From NCBI GenBank assembly GCA_949531795.1, contig CATIQX010000014.1, positions 1-14,014 on the forward strand: a stretch of DNA of 14,014 nt. Reading direction: 5' to 3'. The DNA comes from Cryomorphaceae bacterium (GTDB lineage Bacteria > Bacteroidota > Bacteroidia > Flavobacteriales > BACL11). Positions 1 to 7,265 of this stretch are shown here, piece by piece. Numbering within the stretch: position 1 is the stretch's first letter; each line of letters begins with the position of its first letter. The notes below the pieces were generated by a model. The model had not been told where the DNA came from, did not search any database, and was given only the letters and a program-made list of their open reading frames with translations. The translations under genes and the position numbers were made by a program.

Positions 1-180
1 GTATGTACAGGTAATGCTGTAGTGAAACCAGGTAAACTCTATGTGGTGCAATACCATGTATATCAGGATTTAAGAGCTGCTCGCTTTTTCTTGAAGGGTA
101 GGTAGCTTGAGGTAATAGGCAACTATTATCCTAGAAAAATGATGGCACTCTTAGGAGAACAGAATCCGGCTTATGTGTAA
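1..180 (+). ncRNA. rnpB: RNase P RNA (3' part; 5' end outside window)
   Basis: This is the catalytic RNA of ribonuclease P, which removes 5' leaders from tRNA precursors. I recognise the conserved order of the bacterial A-type RNA by recall. GGTAAACTCTATG with GTGCAATACCA lies near 31-56, GGGTAGGTAGCTTGAGG near 96-112, and the 3' signature CAGAATCCGGCTTAT at about 160-174. These align with E. coli GGTAAACTCCACCCGGAGCAA, GGGTAGGCTGCTTGAGCC and CAGAACCCGGCTTAT. The 5' half lies upstream of the window. The exact 3' end is uncertain by a few bases. A strong terminator follows at 191-218. The reading frame through here is broken by a TAG at 103-105, which fits RNA rather than protein. Confidence 0.93.
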
Positions 181-190
181 TTACCAATAT

Positions 191-218
191 AAAGCCGACA
201 CTCAGGTGTCGGCTTTTT
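191..218 (+). terminator. Intrinsic terminator of rnpB
   Basis: An 11-bp perfect stem (191-201 with 206-216) closes a four-base TCAG loop. Its core is GCCGACAC/GTGTCGGC and it runs into five T residues (214-218). It begins about 10-15 bases after the expected RNase P RNA 3' end. Confidence 0.92.
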
Positions 219-219
219 C

Positions 220-227
220 TATCTTTG
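220..227 (+). promoter_or_regulatory. Putative Bacteroidota -7 promoter element (TATCTTTG)
   Basis: TATCTTTG matches the Bacteroidota -7 consensus TAnnTTTG exactly. It starts one base after the T-run of the rnpB terminator and ends only four bases before the ATG at 232. Transcription would therefore begin at or next to the start codon. I see no convincing -33 TTG/TTTG box, because the terminator stem occupies that position. Confidence 0.6.
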
Positions 228-231
228 TAGT

Positions 232-1149
232 ATGAAAAGATTTTTTTTTATTCTATCTCTTATTTCTTGCTTATTCATTTCTGCTCAAGATACATTAATG
301 CCTGTTGTCTTTTTAGATGATGTAGTTATTTCAGTAAAAAATAATGGTTTTAGTGTTGAAGACTTTATTGGATATGTAAAGGAGGATACTACTTTTTATA
401 TGGGCTTTAAACACCTCCGCTATTATTCACATAACTATGAAAGTGAACTGAATATATTTAATAAAAAAGGGATAGTAATTGGAACACTTAAGAAAAAAGG
501 GACACATCATTCCAATGGAAAGATTGCTTGGACTGTTGATGATTCTATTTATGGTAAAGGAAAGATTTTTAAACGTAATGGCAAGTATAAATATTATACG
601 CCAGAGGCATTTGATGAAGTATTCTTTCCTAAAGATACAATAGATGTGAATCTTAGTATGTCAAAAGAAAAGAATAAAGAGGAAAGCCAAAATATGCGTG
701 ATGCAAAAACGGTTGGCTTTTCAATAGGTGTAGATGACGTAGAACAATCAAAGGGAGGTATTTCTAAAAAGCTAGCTGTTTTTGATGTTGGTATGCAGCA
801 ATATTACGATTATACTATTAGCGATACTATCTATAGAGAAAAGGAATGTTATGTGTTTGTTGTGGAAGTTAAACAGGAACTAAAAGATAACGATATAGAA
901 AAAGCTTTAATTAGAAGAATTGTATCCTATTTTGATAAGGAAAATTTTAATGTAATTTACAGGAATTATAAGTTCGTTTACAATCACTTTCTAATTGATT
1001 TAGATATGGAGGTTTTTGTACACATGGATTATATGAATGGAAAACATATTCCTATCGAGATATATTACAAAGGTTTTTGGAATGCATTATTCTTTAAACC
1101 TGAACGAGCAGAATTTAAACTCAATAATACTAATTACTTAGTAGATTAA
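232..1149 (+). CDS. Exported protein of unknown function
   Basis: This 305-residue protein belongs to no family I can name. Residues 1-18 form a clear Sec signal peptide: MKR, a hydrophobic stretch rich in F/I/L, then ISAQ with likely cleavage after Ala18. The mature protein should therefore be periplasmic or attached to the outer membrane; there is no lipobox Cys at the cleavage site. The rest has no transmembrane segment and alternates short charged and aromatic stretches, suggesting a beta-rich fold. The C-terminal half (about 195-300: Tyr-rich, with YFDKENFNVIYRNYKF, then an IEIYYKGFW segment) loosely resembles LolA-like or DUF5686-like Bacteroidota proteins. That resemblance is impressionistic. 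The ATG at 232 is chosen because it alone gives an intact signal peptide. It has its own promoter at 220-227 and appears monocistronic. Confidence 0.85.
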   Translation: MKRFFFILSLISCLFISAQDTLMPVVFLDDVVISVKNNGFSVEDFIGYVKEDTTFYMGFKHLRYYSHNYESELNIFNKKGIVIGTLKKKGTHHSNGKIAWTVDDSIYGKGKIFKRNGKYKYYTPEAFDEVFFPKDTIDVNLSMSKEKNKEESQNMRDAKTVGFSIGVDDVEQSKGGISKKLAVFDVGMQQYYDYTISDTIYREKECYVFVVEVKQELKDNDIEKALIRRIVSYFDKENFNVIYRNYKFVYNHFLIDLDMEVFVHMDYMNGKHIPIEIYYKGFWNALFFKPERAEFKLNNTNYLVD

Positions 1150-1169
1150 AAGTTTCTTCGTGAGCAGTT

Positions 1170-1221
1170 AAAAAAAGTACATTTGCTATAATGTTTACAA
1201 CATTACCAAGCTACTTTTTAT
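1170..1221. terminator. Possible weak, two-way hairpin terminator
   Basis: An outer stem AAAAAGTA (1172-1179) with TACTTTTT (1212-1219) encloses a second hairpin, AATGTT-TAC-AACATT (1190-1204). Read on the plus strand it ends in TTTTTATCTT, about 70 bases after the stop at 1149. Read on the minus strand it ends in seven T residues. The arms are AT-rich and the middle pairs poorly, so this is a tentative call. The rest of 1150-1348 shows no convincing gene. Confidence 0.35.
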
Positions 1222-1348
1222 CTTCTTCTATTATAGTTATTTTAGTTAAAAACCTGTTCCTTTATGGGGACAGTCATGTTTAGGTTCTTTATTACTATAA
1301 TTGAATAAATCTTTTCTACATAAAAAGCAGAAGTATAAAAAAACCTTT

Positions 1349-1356
1349 TATATTTG
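1349..1356 (+). promoter_or_regulatory. Putative -7 promoter element for rpmH (TATATTTG)
   Basis: TATATTTG is an exact match to TAnnTTTG, 29 bases before the rpmH start codon, implying a leader of roughly 20-25 nt. No clear -33 box is visible in the expected upstream range. Confidence 0.6.
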
Positions 1357-1385
1357 CAAACCAGAAATAACTAAGAAATAAAGTC

Positions 1386-1544
1386 ATGCCAAAAAGAACC
1401 TTCCAACCATCAAACAGAAAAAGAAAAAATAAACACGGTTTTATGGATCGTATGTCAACTGCTAATGGACAACGAGTAATTGCAAGAAGAAGAGCCAAAG
1501 GAAGAACCCGTTTAACGGTTTCTGACGAAATTGGCCATAAATAA
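1386..1544 (+). CDS. rpmH: 50S ribosomal protein L34
   Basis: L34 is a small basic protein of the large ribosomal subunit. The 52-residue product starts MPKRTFQPSNRKRKNKHGF and continues with the family's RMSTANGQRVIARRRAKGR segment (about residues 23-41), which is unmistakable. It ends with a short extension, LTVSDEIGHK, typical in length for Bacteroidota L34. The ATG at 1386 gives the canonical N-terminus. The gene has its own promoter (1349-1356) and terminator (1568-1596), so it is a single-gene unit. In many bacteria rpmH lies by dnaA or rnpA. Here its neighbours are an exported protein and carB, with rnpB (not rnpA) about 1.2 kb upstream. Confidence 0.97.
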   Translation: MPKRTFQPSNRKRKNKHGFMDRMSTANGQRVIARRRAKGRTRLTVSDEIGHK

Positions 1545-1567
1545 GATTTGATATAAAATTATAATTG

Positions 1568-1596
1568 AGGTGTTGCTTTTGCAACACCTTTTTTTT
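1568..1596 (+). terminator. Intrinsic terminator of rpmH
   Basis: A 9-bp perfect stem, AGGTGTTGC (1568-1576) with GCAACACCT (1581-1589), has a TTTT loop and an eight-T run (1589-1596). It lies 23 bases after the rpmH stop codon. Confidence 0.94.
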
Positions 1597-1668
1597 AGGT
1601 TTTTTTTAGGGTTAAATCTTGTTGATATCTATTCATAGATTTCTCCTTTTATAAAAAACAAAAAATTG

Positions 1669-1676
1669 TAAATTTG
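1669..1676 (+). promoter_or_regulatory. Putative -7 promoter element for the carB operon (TAAATTTG)
   Basis: TAAATTTG matches TAnnTTTG exactly and ends 19 bases before the carB ATG, giving a leader of about 12-15 nt. No good -33 TTG lies at the usual spacing; the nearest are over 40 bases upstream. No pyrimidine-responsive leader hairpin or attenuator is visible between here and the start codon. Confidence 0.58.
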
Positions 1677-1695
1677 CGTACTACATAAATAAAAA

Positions 1696-4542
1696 ATGCC
1701 AAAAAATAATTCATTAAAATCAGTACTAATTATAGGCAGTGGGCCTATAGTAATTGGTCAAGCCTGTGAGTTTGACTATTCAGGGTCACAAGCTGCTAGG
1801 TCATTACGTGAGGAAGGAATTGAGGTTTCATTAATTAATTCTAATCCTGCAACTATTATGACCGATAAAGTAGTTGCTGACCATATTTACTTAAAACCCC
1901 TTACTACTGCATCAATCATTGAGATATTAGAAGAGAGAAATATTGATGCTGTACTTCCAACAATGGGAGGGCAGACAGCCTTAAATTTATGCATTGAAGT
2001 AGATGAAAAAGGAATCTGGGAAAAATATGATGTTGATATTATTGGAGTTGATATTGCTGCAATCCATATTACTGAAGATAGAGAGCAGTTTCGTAAGTTA
2101 ATGAAAAAGATTGACATTCCTGTTGCTCCTGCTCGTATTGCAACCTCATTTTTAGAAGGAAAAGAAGTAGCACAAGAATTAGGATTTCCACTAGTAATTA
2201 GGCCATCATTCACTCTTGGTGGAAGTGGAGCTGCATTTGTACATACTAAAGAAGAGTTTGAAGATTTATTATCTAAAGGCCTACATGCTTCACCAATACA
2301 TGAAGTATTGATTGATAAAGCTGTACTAGGTTGGAAAGAATACGAGTTAGAGCTTTTGCGTGATGATAATGATAATGTAATTATCATTTGTAATATTGAA
2401 AATTTGGATCCTATGGGGATTCATACGGGTGATTCAATTACTATTGCACCTGCAATGACTTTGGCTGACACTACTTACCAAAAGATGCGTGATATGGCTA
2501 TTAAAATGATGCGTTCTATTGGTGATTTTGCAGGTGGCTGTAATGTTCAATTTGCTGTAAATCCTGATTCAACTGAAGATATTATTGCGATAGAGATAAA
2601 TCCAAGAGTTTCTCGTTCATCAGCATTAGCTTCAAAGGCAACGGGTTATCCTATTGCGAAAATTGCGAGTAAATTAGCGATTGGATATACTTTGGATGAA
2701 TTGGATAATCAAATTACTAAATCAACTTCTGCTTTTTTTGAACCTACTCTAGATTATGTAGTGGTTAAAATTCCTAGATGGAACTTTGATAAATTTCCTG
2801 GTTCTAATATCGAGTTAGGGTTGCAAATGAAGTCTGTTGGAGAAGTGATGTCTATTGGCCGTTCTTTTCAAGAAGCTTTGCAGAAGGCTTGTCAATCGTT
2901 AGAAATTGGGCGCAATGGTCTTGGTGCTGATGGAAAAGGAAAGATGGATCAAGATGTGATTTTACATGAGTTAAAGCATGCTAGTGGTGATAGAATTTTT
3001 AGAGTATATGATGCTATGTTAATTGGCATTCCAACAAAAAAAATTCATGAGATAACAAGAATTGATTACTGGTTTTTACATCAAATTGAAGAAATGGTAG
3101 TCTTGGAAAAAGAGATTGAAAAATATTCTATTGACACTATTCCAAAGGATTTATTGTTAGAAATAAAAATGAAGGGATATGCCGATAGACAAATTGCATA
3201 TTTATTGAAGTGTATGGAAAGCGAAGTGTATGACAAAAGAAATTCTGAAAATATTAAGCGTGTTTACAAATTAGTAGATACTTGTGCAGCAGAGTTTACT
3301 GCCAAAACACCTTATTATTATTCTACTTTTGAAATGCCAAAAGAGGTTGATGGAGTAAAGTTTGCTGAAAATGAAAGTGAGGTAAGTAATAAGAAAAAAA
3401 TTATTGTATTAGGTTCAGGTCCAAATAGAATTGGTCAAGGAATTGAGTTTGATTATTCTTGTGTTCATGGAGTGCTTGCCGCTAAAGAATGTGGCTATGA
3501 AACTATAATGATTAATTGTAATCCTGAAACTGTTTCTACTGATTTTGATACGGCAGATAAACTCTATTTTGAGCCTGTTTTTTGGGAACATATTTATGAT
3601 ATTATTCGTCACGAGGATCCTGTAGGAGTAATCGTACAATTAGGAGGACAGACTGCACTTAAGTTAGCGGAGAAACTAGAACGTTATGGTATTAAAATTA
3701 TGGGAACTTCTTATAATGCTTTAGATGTAGCGGAGGATAGAGGAAGATTTTCAGAATTATTATTAGAACATAATATTCCATTTCCAAAATTCGCAGTTGC
3801 AGAAACAGCTGAAAAGGCCATTGAAATTTCTAAAAGTTTGAATTTTCCAATACTAGTTCGTCCTTCATATGTGCTTGGTGGTCAAGGGATGAAGATAGTG
3901 ATTAATGAAGAAGAGTTAGAACATCATATTGTTAATTTATTAAGAGACATGCCTGGTAACCAAGTGCTTCTAGATCATTATTTAGATAAAGCAATTGAGG
4001 CAGAATCGGATGCTATTTGTGATGGAGAGAATGTCTATATTATTGGAATGATGGAGCATATTGAGCCTTGTGGAATTCATTCTGGAGATTCTTACGCAGT
4101 ATTACCAACATTTGATTTGAGTGATAATGTGCGTCAGCAAATGATTGATATTACAAATAAAATTGCAGTTGCTTTGGAAACAGTTGGTTTAATAAATATC
4201 CAATTTGCTATTAAGGATGAAATAGTTTATGTAATTGAAGCAAATCCTAGAGCATCAAGAACTGTTCCATTTATTGCTAAGGCGTATGATGAGCCTTACG
4301 TGAAGTATGCTGCAAAAGTAATGCTTGGAGAAAATAAAGTAACAGATTTCAATTTTAATCCTACTAAAAAAGGATATGCAATAAAGGTTCCAGTATTTTC
4401 GTTTGATAAATTCCCGAATGTAAATAAAGAATTAGGGCCAGAAATGAAATCTACTGGAGAAGCAATTTATTTCATTGATGACTTAAAGGATGATTACTTC
4501 ACCAAAGTGTATTCTGAGAGAAACTTGTATTTAAGTAAATAA
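1696..4542 (+). CDS. carB: Carbamoyl-phosphate synthase large subunit, without C-terminal regulatory domain
   Basis: CarB uses ammonia from the CarA glutaminase, bicarbonate and two ATP to make carbamoyl phosphate for pyrimidines and arginine in the cytoplasm. The 948 residues show the family's two homologous synthetase halves. The first has GSGPIVIGQACEFDYSG (14-30), IRPSFTLGGSG (168-178) and EINPRVSRSSALASKATG (300-317). The second has GSGPNRIGQGIEFDY (573-587), VRPSYVLGGQG (721-731) and EANPRASRTVPF (848-859). The oligomerisation region lies between about 400 and 550. The protein stops about 30 residues after GPEMKSTGE (914-922). The MGS-like allosteric domain, about 130 residues long in the 1073-residue E. 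coli enzyme, is therefore absent. The tail YSERNLYLSK ends naturally with no frameshift visible. carA is not adjacent. It is the first gene of a five-gene operon; the next start lies one base after its stop. Confidence 0.97.
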   Translation: MPKNNSLKSVLIIGSGPIVIGQACEFDYSGSQAARSLREEGIEVSLINSNPATIMTDKVVADHIYLKPLTTASIIEILEERNIDAVLPTMGGQTALNLCIEVDEKGIWEKYDVDIIGVDIAAIHITEDREQFRKLMKKIDIPVAPARIATSFLEGKEVAQELGFPLVIRPSFTLGGSGAAFVHTKEEFEDLLSKGLHASPIHEVLIDKAVLGWKEYELELLRDDNDNVIIICNIENLDPMGIHTGDSITIAPAMTLADTTYQKMRDMAIKMMRSIGDFAGGCNVQFAVNPDSTEDIIAIEINPRVSRSSALASKATGYPIAKIASKLAIGYTLDELDNQITKSTSAFFEPTLDYVVVKIPRWNFDKFPGSNIELGLQMKSVGEVMSIGRSFQEALQKACQSLEIGRNGLGADGKGKMDQDVILHELKHASGDRIFRVYDAMLIGIPTKKIHEITRIDYWFLHQIEEMVVLEKEIEKYSIDTIPKDLLLEIKMKGYADRQIAYLLKCMESEVYDKRNSENIKRVYKLVDTCAAEFTAKTPYYYSTFEMPKEVDGVKFAENESEVSNKKKIIVLGSGPNRIGQGIEFDYSCVHGVLAAKECGYETIMINCNPETVSTDFDTADKLYFEPVFWEHIYDIIRHEDPVGVIVQLGGQTALKLAEKLERYGIKIMGTSYNALDVAEDRGRFSELLLEHNIPFPKFAVAETAEKAIEISKSLNFPILVRPSYVLGGQGMKIVINEEELEHHIVNLLRDMPGNQVLLDHYLDKAIEAESDAICDGENVYIIGMMEHIEPCGIHSGDSYAVLPTFDLSDNVRQQMIDITNKIAVALETVGLINIQFAIKDEIVYVIEANPRASRTVPFIAKAYDEPYVKYAAKVMLGENKVTDFNFNPTKKGYAIKVPVFSFDKFPNVNKELGPEMKSTGEAIYFIDDLKDDYFTKVYSERNLYLSK

Positions 4543-4543
4543 T

Positions 4544-4816
4544 ATGTTAGTAGGCTTAGTTAAATTTTTATTTTGGTTTTTCTTTATTTCTTATTTAATA
4601 AAGATGCTAAGTCGTTTATTAGCACCAATTTTAATCAAGCGTTTTGCAAGTAAAATGCAAGATCGTTTTGGTCAGCAATTTAATCAGCATAACCAAAATC
4701 AACAATCCCAAAATGAGCAGGAAGGTAAAGTTACCTTAGAAAAAACTAAAGCCTCAACTAAAACTAAATCGGATAATTTAGGTGATTATGTCGATTTCGA
4801 AGAAGTTGAAGAATAA
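4544..4816 (+). CDS. Small DUF4834-type membrane-anchored protein
   Basis: This 90-residue protein has one hydrophobic N-terminal segment (about residues 3-30, rich in Phe, Leu and Ile). A basic patch follows (IKRFASKMQDRF, about 32-43), then a Gln/Asn-rich linker (about 44-61), a Lys/Thr stretch, and the acidic end DYVDFEEVEE. A transmembrane anchor plus a disordered tail ending in (E/D)YVDFEE is what I recall of DUF4834, a Bacteroidota family of unknown function. The assignment is by pattern only. Its start lies one base after the carB stop and YfhO follows after 10 bases, so all three should be co-transcribed. The position suggests a possible helper for YfhO or envelope glycan enzymes, but nothing in the sequence shows an activity. 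Confidence 0.8.
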   Translation: MLVGLVKFLFWFFFISYLIKMLSRLLAPILIKRFASKMQDRFGQQFNQHNQNQQSQNEQEGKVTLEKTKASTKTKSDNLGDYVDFEEVEE

Positions 4817-4826
4817 ATTATAATTT

Positions 4827-7265
4827 ATGAAAAATTTTAAAAAATTCAGCCCACATCTAATAGTTATTCTATTATTTGTGGTTATCTCTTTTACTTATTT
4901 TTCACCTTTATTAAAAGGTAAATTATTGAATATGTCCGATATAACTCACTATATTGGCATGAGTAAAGAGGTGACTGATTTCCGTGAAGCAACTGGTGAA
5001 GAAGCACTTTGGACTAATTCAATGTTTTCAGGAATGCCAGCTTATCAAATTTCAACAAGATCAAATGGTAATTTAATTCAGTATGTAGCTAAAACTATTT
5101 CATTAGGAATTCCACGACCAGCCAATTTGTTGTTTTTGTATTTGTTAGGATTTTATTTATTGTTATTAAGTTTAAAAGTAGATTATCGCTTGTCAGCAGT
5201 CGGTGCAATTGCTTTTTCATTTTCTTCTTATTTCTTCATTATTATTATGGCTGGGCATATGACAAAAGCACATGCAATAGCTTATGTGCCAATGGTAGTT
5301 GCTGCGGTGTTGTATACATACAGAGGCAGGATGCTTTTAGGGGGGGTATTAACATCATTATCTGTTGCTTTGGAGCTTTATGCTAATCATTTACAGATTA
5401 CTTATTATTTGGTATTGATGCTAATTCTAATAGGTTTTGTTCAGTTTGTTAAAGATTTTAAAGCAAATAATCTTACTGATTTTTCAAAGCGATCAGGAGT
5501 TTTAATTTTAGCTGCTTTATTAGCTTCTGCAACATCAGTTACTAGATTGAGTACAACCATGCAATATGGTACTGAAAGTACAAGAGGTAAATCAGAATTA
5601 ACCACTAATTTAGATAATAAAACATCAGGATTAGATAAAGATTACGCTACTTCTTGGAGTTATGGTATTGCTGAAACATTTACATTACTGATTCCTAATT
5701 TTTATGGAGGAGCTTCACAGGGAGAGTTAACCACTGATTCTGAAACTTATCAAGCTATAAAAAGAGCTCCTAATGCAAAGCAGCTTATTAAGCAATTACC
5801 ACTTTACTGGGGTAACCAACCTTTTACTTCTGGACCTACTTATGCTGGATCAATAGTTATGTTCCTTTTTATTTTTGGTTTACTATTTGTAAAGTCAAAA
5901 ATTAGAGTTTGGATTTTATTAGCTACTATTATGTCTATTATGCTTGCATGGGGTAAGAATTTTATGCCTCTGACTGATTTATTTTTAGACTATTTTCCTG
6001 GATATAATAAATTTAGAGCAGTATCTATGATATTAGTTATTTCAGAATTTACTATCCCCCTTTTAGGTTTTGTAGCTTTAAATAAATTTTTATATGAAAA
6101 GGATGAGGATTATGATACTGACAGTAAGTTAAAAGATATTAATAGACAGAAGGCATCTAATTTTCCAGTAAAAAGTATGAAGTTAAGATCATTAAGTATA
6201 GCTTTTTATATTGTGGGCGGTTTGACTTTGTTTTTCGCATTAATGCCAACTCTATTTTTTGATTTTGTTGGTGGGCAAGATGCTGAATTAGCTAAAAATG
6301 GTTGGCCAATTGATGCTTTACAATCTGATAGAGCAGGGCTTTTGAGTGCTGATGCTTGGCGTTCTTTTACTTTCATTGCACTTACGTTTGGAGCTATGTG
6401 GATGTTCTTAAAGAATAAGATCAGTAGCAAATATGTTATTCTTATTGTTGGGGTATTGGTATTGGCTGATATGTGGTCAGTTAATAAACGATATTTAAAT
6501 GATGATAATTTTGCTAGGAAGAGTAAGGTTCAGTTGCCTTATCAAGTGACTGCAGCTGACCAACAGATATTAAGAGATAAAGATCCGAACTTCAGAGTAT
6601 TTAATCAAAGTGTTAGTACTTTTAATGATGCAAGTACTTCCTATTTTCATAAATCAATTGGCGGTTACCATGGAGCTAAATTAAAACGCTATCAGGAGCT
6701 AATTGAAAATCACATTTCAAAAGGAAATATGGCTGTACTGAATATGTTAAATACTAAGTATTTTATTAATCCAAAAGGTCAGGCGCAACAAAATCCTGGA
6801 GCAATGGGCAATGCTTGGTTTGTAAACGAAATTAATATAGTTGCCAATGCTGATGATGAAATTACTGCATTAGATGGATTTAACCCTGCAAAATCAGCAA
6901 TTGTTGATACTAGGTTTAGTCAGCAAATGATTGATGGACTTGATAATACTGGGGCAAGTATTTCTTTAACTGAATACAAGCCAAATTATTTAAAATATAA
7001 TTCTACTACATTAAAAGAGGGAATAGCCATATTTTCAGAAATCTATTATGATAAAGGATGGAACGCTTATGTTAATGGAGTATTGAAACCATATTTTAGA
7101 GCAAACTATGTACTAAGAGGAATGAAAATTCCAGCAGGAAATCATGTAGTTGAATTTAAGTTTGAGCCTGCTGTTTATCATGTTTCTGAACGGATTGCTT
7201 TAGCATCTTCTATTATATTATTATTACTACTTGCTTTTGTTTCGTTTAAGGAATTAAAGTCCTAA
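4827..7265 (+). CDS. YfhO family membrane protein (GT-C-like glycosyltransferase)
   Basis: This is an 812-residue polytopic inner-membrane protein. YfhO proteins are GT-C-fold enzymes. B. subtilis YfhO takes part in sugar decoration of lipoteichoic acid, using an undecaprenyl-phosphate sugar on the outer face of the membrane. Hydrophobic segments include about 10-30, 100-117, 121-141, 147-165, 190-208, 224-237 and a last one at 790-806. The MSDITHY segment (36-42) fits the acidic first extracytoplasmic loop of GT-C enzymes, although I cannot prove catalysis. GHMTKAHAIAY (143-153) and ANHLQITYYL (186-195) are typical of Bacteroidota homologues. A soluble C-terminal part (about 560-785) ends in the characteristic DKGWNAYVNG and IPAGNHVVEFKFEP segments. 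The substrate is unknown. The stop overlaps the next start (TAATG). Confidence 0.9.
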   Translation: MKNFKKFSPHLIVILLFVVISFTYFSPLLKGKLLNMSDITHYIGMSKEVTDFREATGEEALWTNSMFSGMPAYQISTRSNGNLIQYVAKTISLGIPRPANLLFLYLLGFYLLLLSLKVDYRLSAVGAIAFSFSSYFFIIIMAGHMTKAHAIAYVPMVVAAVLYTYRGRMLLGGVLTSLSVALELYANHLQITYYLVLMLILIGFVQFVKDFKANNLTDFSKRSGVLILAALLASATSVTRLSTTMQYGTESTRGKSELTTNLDNKTSGLDKDYATSWSYGIAETFTLLIPNFYGGASQGELTTDSETYQAIKRAPNAKQLIKQLPLYWGNQPFTSGPTYAGSIVMFLFIFGLLFVKSKIRVWILLATIMSIMLAWGKNFMPLTDLFLDYFPGYNKFRAVSMILVISEFTIPLLGFVALNKFLYEKDEDYDTDSKLKDINRQKASNFPVKSMKLRSLSIAFYIVGGLTLFFALMPTLFFDFVGGQDAELAKNGWPIDALQSDRAGLLSADAWRSFTFIALTFGAMWMFLKNKISSKYVILIVGVLVLADMWSVNKRYLNDDNFARKSKVQLPYQVTAADQQILRDKDPNFRVFNQSVSTFNDASTSYFHKSIGGYHGAKLKRYQELIENHISKGNMAVLNMLNTKYFINPKGQAQQNPGAMGNAWFVNEINIVANADDEITALDGFNPAKSAIVDTRFSQQMIDGLDNTGASISLTEYKPNYLKYNSTTLKEGIAIFSEIYYDKGWNAYVNGVLKPYFRANYVLRGMKIPAGNHVVEFKFEPAVYHVSERIALASSIILLLLLAFVSFKELKS

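Noticed and set aside
1..180. Reading frame with one in-frame TAG (103-105), looking like a broken gene end
   Set aside because: The bases match conserved RNase P RNA blocks in the right order and a terminator follows, so the frame is incidental.
1316..1498. Minus-strand open frame of 60 codons rich in Phe and Leu
   Set aside because: It lies antisense to rpmH and its promoter. The composition is the complement of the Lys/Arg-rich L34 coding sequence.
1887..2387. Minus-strand open frame of 166 codons
   Set aside because: It is entirely antisense to the conserved carB coding region, Ser/Asn-rich, with no recognisable motif.
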